Position numbers and translations under genes: made by a program
Notes under the pieces: model-generated
Seen by the model: the letters and a program-made list of their open reading frames with translations, nothing else
What the model was told of the DNA's origin: nothing
Database searches by the model: none
Shown here: piece by piece, positions 12,175 to 24,493 of the stretch
Position numbering within the stretch: the stretch's first letter is position 1
Layout of the letters: the number at the start of each line of letters is the position of its first letter
Origin: Thunnus maccoyii
Lineage: Eukaryota; Chordata; Actinopteri; Scombriformes; Scombridae
Length of the DNA stretch: 64,000 nt
Direction of reading: 5' to 3'
NCBI RefSeq assembly: GCF_910596095.1
Contig: NC_056538.1
Coordinates: forward strand, 32,731,094-32,795,093

Positions 12175-12718
12175 ATGTAGCAATGAAAATGAGAGACTAC
12201 GAGTCACTTTAACAACTAAAACAGCACGGCGTTATAATCCAGAACGTCTGAATTAGAAACCAATTATCAGGATCGGTACTTTCTGTAGTTTATTTTGTTT
12301 CGTATTGGCTTGAGATGTAACGTTTGGCCACCTTTGTCTTCACAGAAACAATGAAGCAGCTCTCATAATGAGAAACGTCTGCCGGCTGCAGGCCAGAGCT
12401 GTGCAGCAGAGTGAGTTACTGTGAGATCACAGAGAGAGCGAGACCTACAGCATGGTCAGACCAGGTTACGCAATCTGATTCATGTCATCTAAACTGGGAT
12501 AATTTCAGTTTTAGTCACATTTGCAACAAACTGACTCTGCTCAGTAAATCCAGAGCAGCTCACTCTGTCTGGTTATGATTGCAGCTGCCTGTGTTCTTCA
12601 TTGCAGAAGCTGTTTTGCTCTCAACCGGAGTCGGCTGTAGCAGCTATTCTTAAGTTCAAGTTTAGCTGAGTTATAACATCATGATGTTTACTAAGTGCAG
12701 ATTTATGCATCACTTAAT
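12175..12718. repeat. Inverted duplication, arm 1
   Basis: This segment recurs in reverse complement at 24494-24958. It starts GTAGCAATGAAAATGAGAG and ends TTTATGCATCACTTAATTAA. The duplication continues into the adjacent foldback copies. Arm 1 carries roughly 80 bp (near 12535-12620) absent from arm 2. Confidence 0.9.
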
Positions 12719-13289
12719 TAAAGGACAGGTTCACGATTTTTCAAGTGTGTCTTAAAACAACAGTCAGGTGTCCTTTTGAACAGTAAAGAGGTTTTCCTCG
12801 CTGTAATCATTCCTCCTGTTCATACTGGATATTAAAAGATCCTTCAAACGTGCTTTTAATGGAAGTGATGGAGGCCAAAATCCACAGTGTGTCCACACAG
12901 TCATTTAAAAGTCTCTGTGAAGCTTCTATTCAGCTTCAGCAGTCTGAGTTAGTCATATCAAGTGGATATCTGACACATTTACAGTCTTTTTAGCATCAGA
13001 TTCCCTCTTTGTGTTTCCTCGGACAGTGTTTCCCTGTTGAGCTGCAGGTGGAAGTATAGTAACAAAAAGAGGGACTTTGACACTAAAAAGACTGTAACGT
13101 TGAAAGATATCTACTTGATTTGACTCATTTGGACGCTGAAGCTTCCATTGTAAGGTCATTATGTAGGGATCTTCTAATGGTCAGTATGAACAGGAGGAAT
13201 GATTACAGCAAGAAAAACATGTTTCAATGTTCATTTTGGCTCCTGACTGTTGGTTTAAGACACACTTGAAAAACTGTGAACTCGTCCTT
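12719..13289. repeat. Foldback repeat family, copy 3 (near full length)
   Basis: Runs from AAAGGACAGGTTCACG to the mirrored GTGAACTCGTCCTT. It carries the empty insertion site GATATCTACTTGATTTG near 13107. It is the best copy for defining the family length, about 570 bp. Confidence 0.88.
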
Positions 13290-14330
13290 CGAGTCTCGTC
13301 TTGCAGCACGTGTTTCTCAGAGTTCACGTGATGACAGTGAACGTGTCACAGTCAGGCGGATATTTAATTTTAATTCTGATGGAAACATGTTTGTGATGAA
13401 GGACGAATCTAAACATTCGGTCTCTCATAAAGATCAAATCTGGTGGGACTCGAACCCGCAGTCATTAAGTCATTCAAGTAAAACTCTGAGATGTTTTATC
13501 TGCAGAAACACGCTCAGCAGAGTGGAAAAACTGTTTTATCTGCTCTCTGGAAGTAGAAAAAAACTGATTCTGATCCTGATTGTGAATCTGTTAATTGGCC
13601 GAGTGTGTTTATGCATACAAGGAATTTGACTCCCAGTGTGCCTACACCCAACAGTGTTCAGGAAGATACACAAACAGCCAAAAACAGGGACGACGAAGCT
13701 GAACTGAGATACATAAACATACGACATATTATACACAAGCAAGTGAAGTGAAGTGAAGTGAAAAAATAGAAACAAGATGATTGAGTCAGTCGAGTCAAAA
13801 AGGTTTTAAATAATAAACTTCTGGTGAGAGATTTTGTTTCTTATCGTCAGACTGTTGTTTTGAAGATTCTTGTTTCTTGATGATGGTGTTTCCCAAAGCT
13901 CCAACAGCACATATATATAATAAATGATTTTAATGAGTTATTATAACTTAACAAATAACTTTAAACGATCTTAAGTGACATGACAACAGAGCTTTAGCTT
14001 GCGGCTGCATCGTCAGTGTTTAGAGGTCATTTAGAAGAGATCAGTGGTTTTGAGGTTTTGACTGTTATGAAGACTGTTTACACCAAACTGCACAAACCGG
14101 TCAAACCGCTCAGTGTCAGACTGCATCAGGGCAGGATGACAGATTAGCATCACTTGAAGATAAAGCATTTCATCATAAGTCCTCTCTCCTGCAGGAGCTG
14201 ACATCTAATGTTTTGTGCATAATGTAATGTGAACTATTCATTTATAAAGAGAGAGAAAAAAAAAAAGTTATGATCTCAAAATTTTCTGGCCACAGTAGTC
14301 ATTCAACCTGTGCTGTGCAGATACAGACTA
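13290..14330. other. No gene recognised
   Basis: It contains a (GAAGT)n run near 13740-13762 and a tRNA-like TGGTGGGACTCGAACCCGC string at 13441. No complete tRNA, coding domain or element ends were found. Confidence 0.5.
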
Positions 14331-14335
14331 TACGG

Positions 14336-17040
14336 CTAATAAGGGACTCAACAAAGAAAGAAACCACATATTTGTGTAAATGGGAATTTCCAAATGATGT
14401 TGTGCATACTAAAATCTCTATAAGGGATGTAGGAACCCCCCCCAGTGTTTTTTGTTATTTCATGCATAGCTACATACCCCCTTAGTGGTACATTACATAT
14501 CTTTAGGAGTCATTAAAAGCTTGTGGCCTCTAAAACCTGAGTGCAAGATTTGAACTGTTAACCATCTGATGTGTTACAAGTTTTCTGCAAAGATCACTAC
14601 ATCTTTGCACTTTGCGTGTTGTTAACTGGGAATGTTTTCATGTAGGACAGGAATTACGTCACTTGACTTGCTCTTCCTCGTCGCTGTTTTAGCAGACGAC
14701 GCACGGCTCCACGAACCGGATAGAACAGCGACCCCTCGTGTGTCTACATTGAAACGACATCTTCGTTCTTGTAAACCGAGGTTGCAAAGTTCAGACTGTG
14801 TCAGGTTTATTCTGTCCTCTGAAAATATGGTAAAATTCACCAGTATTCAATTTCAACGACGTTGGAGCACCTCATTAAACTGATAAATAGGTTTTTAATA
14901 CAGTTGGAAGTTTCTGAATGGTTACAATTTTCATATGACTTATATCTGAAGCAAATTATACTTAAATATAAAATTCCACTCAAAGCATAAATGTGAACAG
15001 CCTTCTCTGAAACCACCGTCTGTTAAACAGTAGCAATACTTCTTCTGAGACACTAAAATTTGTATCAAGATCAAAGAGAAAGTTCAGACTGTGTCAGTCT
15101 TTTTGCTAAAAATATCGTAAAAAAGTATGCAATTGCAACAATGCCGGGGCACCTCATTAAAAAAAAATTCCCAAGGCTTTTAATACAGATGGCAGTTTCT
15201 TAATGATTTCATGATTAATACGATGCAAATTATACTTCTGAAGATGTGTATAAAATTAGAAGATGACTGTGGGGGAAAGTCCGTGACAGTCAGGACTTCT
15301 TCTTCTTTGATCTTCAAGTATTGCTTAAAATAGCAATTTGACTTCTGACAATTTCATTCACTTTCACTTCATTGGAAATAAAACAACCGTAGAGTCAAGA
15401 CGCTAACTTTGTCCCTTTCTGCTATAAGTCATATAAACTGATATAATTTGGTGTAAAGTTGTAGTTTTTTTTGCACTGGGATGCTGAATTTCTTGCTTTG
15501 CAGTAACATTACAGCAGTGAGTAAAGTTTCTTCCCTTTTGGTTCCTGTGTTTCAGTTTCAGGGATACTAGAATACATCCAGAAGTCCAAAGTGATCAAGG
15601 AGCCAGTTAATGAAGTGGACATAATATTAGAGGGAATTTTAAATATAATGCATTGTACATTGTGTAATTCTATATACCAATCAGTGATGTTGCCAATAGG
15701 CTAGAGGGCTTCAGGCTGTCCTTTTAACAGGTCCTTGGAGGCGTATGAGAGGCTGATGGTTATATTGAAAAAAAAAAGAAATATACGCTGGCTTCAGTAG
15801 TTTTTTTTGAGTAGAATCTGGGTTTGTCTAATGTCAAACATGCCAATGCTGTCAGCACACAAAGACTAAGAACCCGGATGCAAACTGTGACAATAAGTAA
15901 TGTTTTTATATAGAGGAAAGTTCTGATGGACCACGCTGCTCTACACGAGGAGGAGGAGGAGGAGTGGGAGGATGATGAGAAGCAAGATTAAAGCCTGTTG
16001 TTCCAGTCAAACACTATAAAATATTCTGTTGTTGTTGTTAATATTTTGTATTAATATAAGCTGTTCAAAAAATGTTTTATTTATTTGATTTTTCTTCTTT
16101 CTCTTTGATCTTGAGACAAATTTTAGTGTCTTAGAAAAAGTATTGCTACTGTTTGACAGTTTATCCTTCAACAGACGGTAGTTTAAGAGAAGGCTGTTCA
16201 GATTTATGCTTTATTGAGTGGAATCTTATATAATACACATCTTCAGAAACATAATTTGCTTCAGATATAAGTCATATCAAAATTGTAACCATTCAGAAAC
16301 AGCCAACTGTATTAAAAACCTATTTATCAGTTTAATGAGGTGCTCCAACATTCAGAATTTTTCAGAAGACAGAATAAACCTGACACAGTCTGAACTTTGC
16401 AACCTCGGTTTACAAGAACGAAGATGTCGTTTCAATGTAGACACACGAGGGGTCGCTGTTCTGTCCGGTTCATGGAGCCGTGCATCGTCTGCTAAAACAG
16501 CGACGAGGAAGAGCAAGTCAAGTGACGTAATTCCTGTCCTACATGAAAACATTCCCAGTTAACAACACACAAAGTGCACCGATGTAGTGATCTATGCAGA
16601 AATCTTGTAACACATCAGATGGTTAACAGTTCAAATGTTGCACTCAGGTATCAGAGGCCACAAGCTTTTAATGACTCCTAAAGATATGAAAACATGCTGC
16701 ATGTAGCTACACAGAGTGCCTCCATGTAGCCTGATATGAAATAAACAAAAAACTATTGTGACTATGTGTCAATGAACTAGTATTAGACCGACAGATTTGT
16801 TCAACAGGAAATGGAAAATAACCATTTGAGGTCAAGTGAGAAGCCCCCTCTTCCTATGAGTAACATAATCATCAGTACCAGCGAATTATTATAATTAAAA
16901 CACAACTTTGTGGGCTTTGTTCCAAAGTAACCGGTGGGGGATCCCTGCATCAATCATGGGGGCCTTAATGTACATGACATCACTTGGAAATTCCCATTGA
17001 CACAAGTATGGGGTTTCTTTTTTTTTCAGTCCCTCATTAT
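14336..17040. mobile_element. Long-armed foldback element, about 2.7 kb
   Basis: The left arm (about 14336-15085) pairs in reverse complement with the right arm (about 16097-17040). Outer match: ATAAGGGACT and ATGGGAATTTCC at about 14341 and 14380 against 17035 and 16995. Core match: 14637-14835 against 16352-16558, nearly identical over 200 bp; flanks are clearly more diverged. The left arm also has a partial direct repeat (about 14793-14990 and 15085-15280). No transposase was seen and no target duplication found, so superfamily is unknown. ORFs in the two cores are mirror copies. Confidence 0.82.
15556..15991 (+). other. Two exon-like stretches in the foldback loop
   Basis: Stretch A starts at 15556 after a pyrimidine tract ending GTGTTTCAG, and stays open for 48 codons (SGILEYIQKSKVIKEP...). 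Stretch B is 15914-15991, after TTTTTATATAG, and reads RKVLMDHAALH followed by six Glu, WEDDEKQD and TAA. A weak donor (GAA|GTGGAC at 15615) would join them in frame. I recognise neither. They may be captured or relic exons, or chance. Confidence 0.25.
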
Positions 17041-17310
17041 AAAATACGTTTCCCTCGAAATGTAACTGAGAATTCAGTGTAATTGTACTTAATTTTTAGG
17101 AGACATGTTTATACATTTTTTTCATAATTAGATGAGGCGCCAATCTGCTGGTAAAGAGGGAAGTAGGGGACTCTTATTTTGAAGGCAGCACAGTGGAAAA
17201 ATAATTGACAGAAGGCAGTAACCAATCAGGAGCAAGCCCGCCCACAGGTGGAACAGCCTGTTAAGCTTGTTTTTTTCCGTTTTGCAGTCAAAAACGAGAA
17301 TACGAAAAAC

Positions 17311-17521
17311 AGGGTTAGGGTTATGGTTAGGGTTAGGGTAATGGTTAGGGTTAGGGTTAGGGTTAGGGTTAGGGTTAGGGCTAGGGTCAGGGTCAGGGTT
17401 TGGGCTAGGGTTAGGGTCAGGGTCATGGTTAGGGTTAGGGTTAGGGTTAGGGTCAGGGTTAGGGTCAGGGTTTGGGCTAGGGTTAGGGTCAGGGTCAGGG
17501 TTATGGTTAGGGTTAGGGTTA
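17311..17521 (+). repeat. Interstitial telomere-like array (TTAGGG)n
   Basis: About 35 hexamer units on the + strand, mostly GGTTAG with scattered GGTCAG, GGCTAG, GGTTTG and GGTTAT variants. The three-frame ORFs here are translations of the repeat. Confidence 0.95.
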
Positions 17522-17654
17522 GTTTTCTCCTGTTTTCTTGTTTCTGCCACGTTTGGTTTTGTATCCATAAACAAGACGAGGAGAATTCTCCTTGTAAAAC
17601 GAGAAAAATGCCACTTTGGATTTAATTCAATAAACTAACATAACATAACGTACA

Positions 17655-18050
17655 CAGACCCGTCTGTGCCCCCCCCGGCCAAAGCTGTGTTCAACTTGTT
17701 TGATAACAGGATAAACAGATATACATTGCTTTATTATATGCTTGCTATAGCCTAGATAGATATTTAATACATATATTAATAAATACAGTCCATGGACATT
17801 TCTTCATCACATCTGACCACCTACCAAACTCTACTCTGCTCTTTTGGACACTTTGCAAGAATCCTTTCCTCTAAGTGAGTAAACATATCAACCAACAATC
17901 TGGAGCAGATAATACAGATATAAAAGAGAAAAACAAGTTCTGGTTTTGATTTAATTTCTATTCTTGTTGGTAATTTGAAGATGATAATGTGTTGTATATT
18001 CATTTATCCAGTTATCAACAACAAGTTGGAAACAGTTTAGGACAGAAGGG
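17655..18050. repeat. Imperfect foldback repeat
   Basis: Left arm GCTGTGTTCAACTTGTTTGA (17683) and right arm, reversed, around CCAACTTGTTGTTGATAAC pair with each other. The left arm recurs inverted near 58915-58965, so this is a dispersed family. Confidence 0.6.
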
Positions 18051-21000
18051 GACACTGATCCATTTGGACTGTAATCTCATTTTGTGCATCTTTTACATTT
18101 AAATGTTGGGTTTTGATCAGAGTTGGACTGACATCATGAACACACAGAGAGGAGAGAACTCTGAGGTCTGTGGTCAAAAGTCCAGGGAAATCCAGTCCAT
18201 CCCTGGTTCTAATTTTAAATTTCCTAATCAGTTTTCCCCTCAAGGAACAACTTCCTGATTGTACCGTGACTAATGTGATTCAAAATAAAGATGAAAAAGA
18301 CAGAAACTAAAAGTTATTTTTTCAGGATAAACAACATGGACTTTTACACAACCTCCAGGTTTTATACTCTGATATCTTCCAGTCCAGTTTTCTAAGAATT
18401 ACATTCATATTGTTGGATTAGTGATATCAGAGAGGTGGAAAATAAGGGACCCTGAGGGACAGGATGGAGACTGGAGCTCATGTCCTGTCTCTGACCTTCA
18501 ACTTGTATTTGGGGTTGATGTACTACAACCACGATCTTTCCCTAAACTGAAAGGATGAGTTTGGGTTTCTTCAAATTTGTCTTAATACAATACTGATGTG
18601 CCAGTATGTTAATATGTACTCTCTGAACAAGACGACTACTATTACCCTCATTCTGTGTAAAAATACACGTCACAGTTCAGCTTTAGCAGTCTGAGGTAGT
18701 TAAATCAAGTCATATCTTCCAAAGTTATGTGTAAGTTTGTTGACGTTACCCAGAGTTTACTACTCAAGATGTACTGAGAGAAAACTTCAAAGCAAATTTT
18801 TATCTTGGGAACAACAAGTTCTGAGTCTTTGTTTTTTTGTGTGTGTGTGACTATTGTTAGAAATATTCCATTGTCTAATAGGACATGACTGCGGTTCAGT
18901 CTGTGTTTATCTGGTGTGTTCTGAAAGAAACAAGTGTCAAAGAATTCCATTCAGAGATCCTGTGGTTGCTTTGTCAAAATGAACATAAATACGCTGTTTG
19001 TGAGGCTCAGGAGAAGAGGCGCTATGAGAAAATGTCTGAAGAACACAATCGCATCAGAACCCTAACCCTGACCCTGACCCTGACCCTGACCGATGAGGAG
19101 GTCAGTGTAAATACTGTAAATACAGAGTATTTGATTCAGTCTGTTTGTAACACATGAGGAAAAAGACAATTTCTTCAACAAATCTACATGCAGACACTTG
19201 AATGTATCCCTCCACCAGAGCTCAGCGAGTAACATTCAGGAGAAACAAAAAGCTGACTTTTAGCTGACTTTAGTAACTTTAGAAGATACTGACTCTTGGT
19301 TGAACTTTGGAGCGAGGGCTGTGGATTTTGTCTTCCATTTCTTACAGCTTCAGGGTCAGCATGGAGAGACCACGATGCATTTCCAAGTACATATTGGCAC
19401 ATCAGTTTTGTACTGACAGACTTGGAAAAACCTGAACCCATCCTTTAACTACACAGTAATTTCCATGTGCAGTATTAAAAATGCATGGCTCATAGTGATG
19501 AACCTACAGGGAATTATCAGCGACTCTGCAGCTCCTCTTGGCTTCACGGAGCTTTATAGTGAGTTTCAGCTCATTGTTTATCTGTCTGGCTGCAACTTTA
19601 CTGTTGTGGTTCACTCTCAGTGCTCTCATAGCGTCGTTTTGGGCTGCAGCAGGCAGCTGTTTTCAGAGAAAAAGCTGTAAAAAGTCACTGTACACTACCT
19701 GCTCAGCACCAAACAGGCACACACAGTTAGCTGTAGACTAGCTGGTGAACATAGTGGAGCATTTAGCAGCTAAAGAGCCAGATATTTCCCTCAGGAGTTG
19801 GTAGAGAGCAAAAACAGAGCTAAAAGAGAGTGAATATTGGACTTACATTCACCAGGTGGACAGAAACACGACTCCATATGAATGATAATGTTGCTCCGTA
19901 ACTGCTGGATGTGGAAATAAAAGCAACTGTTTGCTAACAAGTTCAACATATCAACTTAAAAGATGATGATGTGTCAGAGTTGTGTTCACTGTGGACAAAA
20001 CATCATAATGCAGGTCTAAGCTGTTATTGTAATACTCACAAAAAAACTAACTAGTTAACTAAATGGGGTAAAAACAAATACGAAAAACTTTAATATCTGA
20101 AAGATGAGAAAAAGTGGAAAAAATGAGCTTTGGTCTTAAAACCATCATCATCAGCACAATTTACAGACAGAAAGACAATCAGAAGGTGGTCTGACTCGCT
20201 TCATGATGTCAGCCAGGTGTAAATGACATCTGTACAGTTCGGACTTCCTGCTATCTCAAGATGCTTGTTAAAATAAAAGCTACAGACAAATTATTCCTCT
20301 GCAAAGGAACAATAAATAGAACACATTACAGCAGCATTGTTTGCAGGCGAGAATGGGAACAAAAACCCTATTAAGGTTTCAGAATACATGAATAAACAAT
20401 ACATGTACCCATTTACACAAGTACTGAACAAAAATGTCCCAGGAGCTGCTAGCAAAATGAGAGCTACTGTTTGTTTATATGACTTTTTCTTCCAGTTAAT
20501 CAGCGGTCAGAACAAAGATGACCACAGGTTGGAAATCAACTGAATTGTTATATTTGCTTTGCTGACTCTAAACTGCAGCGTGTATGGGAATCACCGGGTG
20601 TATTATGGAACTTCCTAGTTGTTTCCTGTTTTTCTGTTTTTCTTTTTCCCTGACTGTGAGCAGTTTCTGTTGATGCCCGATGAAGTTTGGCTGATAAAAC
20701 GTGTGCTGCGGGACAATCATTTACAGCGAGGAAAACCCCAGAGATCCTGCAGAGGATCCTCTGGAGTTATTCATTCTCACCAGAAACATAAATAATGAAT
20801 GATTCATCTGGTTTTTTGAGTCGTGATGGCCTCAAACAGACAAAACAGTTGAGATGTTCAATTACAGCACTGAAAATACAATAAAACATACAACATTTTA
20901 AAGGTAAAAAAAATTAAATAAAATAAAAATTCATATAATATGCAGTGCAGTCTTTATCAGATTAGATCAGCTTTGCTCATGTGTGTTTTAGTGCAACAGA

Positions 21001-21535
21001 CAGTCCAACAGTGTTTTGAGTGATGGATCCTCTTTCTGTGGTTTTCTACAAACCACTGCTGGTTTAAATCAAATACAAGGAAACTACAGCCAGTCTGTCA
21101 GGCATGAAATATGTAAAATTGCTGGTTGCGTCGAGCTGTTCATTCAGACATCGGTGACTTTTACAGTAATGTTCCTCACAGCTGTATTCATATGTGACTG
21201 CACATTTACAGGAAGAGACGACGCCCGAGCAGTGATCAGTTGAAAAATGTTGTGATCAGGAGGAAGAAGACTGTTCTTGTTCTCTCTCTCACGCTGCATC
21301 ACTGATGGATTTTAAAATTTATGCTGCTGTTGAAGTCTTAGTGAATGAGCGCCCATTCATACATTTTCACATCAGTTTCATCAAATTTATATCAGGCCTT
21401 AATATGTCAAACATGTGATTTTTCACTTGTTGTAGAATTCTGTTGCCAAGTGGCCAAAAAGCAAACAGAAAAGAGAAATGCATATTTGTGCTGGCCTTGG
21501 CGTATCACTCTAATTTTCTTTTATTATTCCTGCAG
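18050..21535. other. No gene recognised
   Basis: Apart from the telomere-like run at 19058-19091, I see only short ORFs without known domains and AT-rich sequence. A stretch near 18979-19050 reads QNEHKYAVCEAQEKRRYEK and looks protein-like, but it runs straight into the repeat. Confidence 0.4.
19058..19091 (-). repeat. Short telomere-like run, C-rich strand up
   Basis: CCCTAACCCTGACCCTGACC-type sequence, about five hexamers, in the orientation opposite to 17311-17521. Confidence 0.9.
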
Positions 21536-21703
21536 CTGCCGCTAAACACTGGCGATGCCAATTGGCAGCAGGACATTAAGATTATGGAAGACTTCAATAC
21601 CCAGAGAGCCGATAGCAACTACACAGATAAGAAGCATCCAACCCGAATCCAAGACAGTGTTGTATCCCAATTTCTCTTAGAAATTCTGTTTCGATGTTAC
21701 TAA
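21536..21703 (+). other. Candidate exon, unrecognised
   Basis: A strong acceptor (TTTATTATTCCTGCAG) precedes 21536. The frame then reads LPLNTGDANWQQDIKIMED and continues protein-like for about 55 codons to TAA. No family is recognised, and no partner exon was found nearby. It could be a terminal exon of an unseen + strand gene or a relic. Confidence 0.3.
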
Positions 21704-22035
21704 TTTATTTTTCCAAATACATTGTGAGGAAAACATCATTTCTGTGTGGTTATATTTAGTGGCAATATTTTTTTTAAGTGTATGAAGTTTAACATTTTTT
21801 TACTGCACACAAGTTGTAGGGAGGTGGTCGGAGTCCTGCGTGTGGTTAGCTTGAGGCTACTAAAACACTAAACTCATCCCGTCCTGTTCTTCAAGTTACT
21901 TTTGGACTTCTTCATGTTCAACCAAGACCACCATCTTTCCTCAACTTTAACCAACTGCTGTGAGGACCGAAAACACAACTATATAAGCGATAATCATGCT
22001 TTTGTTTTTTGAAAATGTTTCAATTTTCAATGGCG

Positions 22036-23840
22036 GACAGTAAATAAGTACATTTCCTCAAGTACTGTGCTTAAATACAATTTAGAGGTATTTGTACTTT
22101 ACTTGAGTATTTCCAAGGTGATGCTACTTTCTACATTTCAGAGGGAAATATTGTACTTTCTACTCCACTACATTTATTTGACAGCTTTAGTTACTTTTCA
22201 GATGAAGATTTGACACAATGGATAATATAACAAGCTTTTAAAATACAACACATTGTTAAAGATGAAACCAGTGGTTTCCAACCTTTTTGGGCTTTTGACG
22301 TCTTACAAAAAGCAGTGTGTAGTCGGGGTCACATTTCACATGTCTATGAGTTGTTAACAGCTCCACCAAATAGTGATTTTTCCCTCTAAACTTCTCACAT
22401 GCTTTCATTTCAATAAATGCAAAAATCAAAGATTAGAGAAAAAGTCCAAAAACTGAAAACAGATTAGTGTATCAGAACTTTGTTTTTTCTTCTTTCCTCT
22501 CCCACTAACCTCTTCCTCTCTTCCTCCTCCTACCATAGACCCATTTTTGTCTTTTTTTTACGGGGGGACAGGTGATCTTTAGGGGGAAACAGCAGGTCAA
22601 CAGTATGTGTCACATGATGTGGTGATACATCATCTGAAAACTGGGAACCTGAAGATGAATTTGAGAGGCAGCTCAGCACTGTGTGTCAAGTTGTTCTAAT
22701 AATAAATCTGTAATAGAAAATTGGTTTTGGTTAGGCGCCTATTCAGATTTTGCAAGTTTAGAGTGTATAAGGGCTTAGAACATAATGATGGAGGTATATG
22801 ATGATCATTCCTATGCTCAGTTATGTCTCATAAGTTGTTGCAGCAGTTACACAGATTTGGTGCAAAATTTAACCATTTTGTTCACTCAAGAATTGATAAA
22901 AATGGTCAAAAACCCCTCCAAAATAGCAAATTAAGACACCAAGATGTTTCTTTCATGCTGTGATTTGGTATCAAAAGCTTTTGACATTTGGTGATTGGAT
23001 GACGAGTACTTCTGCTCTGGAAATTGTTCAGAAACCCCCTAATTGTCAGTATACATAGGAAAGCCATACATCCTCTGAATGACCCCAGTCTGTAGATTGT
23101 GGTTGTAAAGTTTCATGAGGCTGTGATTATCCTAGAGGTCACAATAGTCCATTTTATACATTGAGGTCAAGTTTTTAAAAAAAATGGTTTCACTACAATA
23201 AAATGGTTACTATGGGGACTATCATCATCACACATGAATACAATTGGGCTCATTGAATCCACAAGAGTCTCAGCTTTCCAGTCAGATCCAATCGAAGACT
23301 GTTTAGGGACCCCAGTGTGCAGAAATATTCAAATACACCATTTGTAGAATAGGCAAAAATAACACATTTATACTGCTTCTAAAAAACTGCATGGGATTAG
23401 CATAAAGTGGGCCTGTCTGTAAAGGGGAAACTGGTGGGTAACCATACAACCCATTTTCATTCAGACATCTTGAGGTCAGAGGTCAAGGGACCCCTTTGAA
23501 AATGGTCATGTCAGTTTTTCTCCTCACACGGCATGGTTAGTGCCGATGGATGCCTTAGCTCGTCTAGTTTATGATACCAGTATCCTCACTCTAGTTTTAA
23601 AACTGAGCCTGTGAAAGACAATAATGTCAACTGAGGATGCTGACGTCCTTGTGGAGTTTAAGTGGTTAATCATCTCACGACCCCTCAGATTTATCCGGTG
23701 ACCCTTTGGTGGGGCCTAGTTTGGGAACCACTGGACTTAACTAGCTAACTGTATACAAAGTAGTTCAAATAATAATGATGATGTCAGCTGTATCTGAAGT
23801 CTTCCCTACTGTATTCACTGTACTATATTTACTCTCCCAC
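22036..23840. mobile_element. hAT-like element (CAGTGGTGGAA type), nested copy 1
   Basis: 22036-22268 and 23734-23840 match the outer element at 55953-57017 in reverse orientation (AAGTACTG, AGGGAAATATTGTACTTTCT and ACTAGCTAACTGTATA landmarks). It is split by the inner element at 22269-23733 and cut at about 23845 by a foldback copy. Confidence 0.75.
22269..23733. mobile_element. Inner hAT-like element (CAGTGGTTYCCAACC ends), long copy
   Basis: Ends CAGTGGTTTCCAACC and GGGAACCACTG are inverted repeats. It is 1465 bp, against 332 bp for the copy at 56453-56784, so it keeps internal sequence lost there. I saw no intact transposase frame. Confidence 0.78.
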
Positions 23841-23844
23841 AATG

Positions 23845-24493
23845 TTAAAGGATGTACTCAAGTTTTTCAAGTGTATCTTAAAACAATATTCAAGAGCCCA
23901 AATTAACAGTGAAACATGTTTTTCTTGCTGTCATTCCTCCTGTTCATACTGATCATTCAAAGATCCCTTCATAACACACTTACAATGGAAGTGATGGGGG
24001 ACAAAATCCACAGTCCTCCTTCTGTGCAAAAATGTATTTAAAAGTTTATCTGAAGCTAATATGAAGCTTCAGCGTCCAAATGAGTCAAATCAAGTAGATA
24101 TCTTTCAACGTTACAGTCTTTTTAGTGTCAAAGTCCCTCTTTTTTTTTTACTATACTTCCACCTGCAGCTCAACAGGGAAACACTGTCCGAGGAAACACA
24201 AAGAGGGAATTTGATGCTAAAAAGACTGTAAATGTGTCAGATATCCACTTGATATGACTAACTCAGACTGCTGAAGCCTCATATAAGCTTCACATCAACT
24301 TTTAAATGACTGTGTGGACACACTGTGGATTTTATCCTCCATCACTTCCATTGAAAGCACAGTTGAAGGATCTTTTAATATCCAGTATGAACAGGAGGAA
24401 TGATTACAGGGAGGAAAACCTCTTTCACTGTTCATATGGACACCTGACTGGTGTTTTAAGACACGCTTGAAAAATCGTGAACCCGTCCTTTAA
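23845..24493. repeat. Foldback repeat family, copy 4
   Basis: Full-length copy from TTAAAGGATGTACTCAAG to GTGAACCCGTCCTTTAA. It is the foldback part of the inverted duplication with 12175-13289. Confidence 0.88.

Noticed and set aside
13441-13470. tRNA-like T-arm string GGTGGGACTCGAACCCGC
   Set aside because: No matching acceptor stem, D arm or anticodon arm could be found around it on the minus strand; at most a retroposon trace or chance.
14622-16562. Matching 64-codon ORFs in both foldback arms as a gene family
   Set aside because: They are the two inverted copies of one core sequence; both strands are open, and no domain is recognised.
17128-17625. ORFs with Asn-Pro, Arg-Val or Thr-Leu repeats on both strands
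   Set aside because: They are read-through of the telomere-like array, open in several frames.
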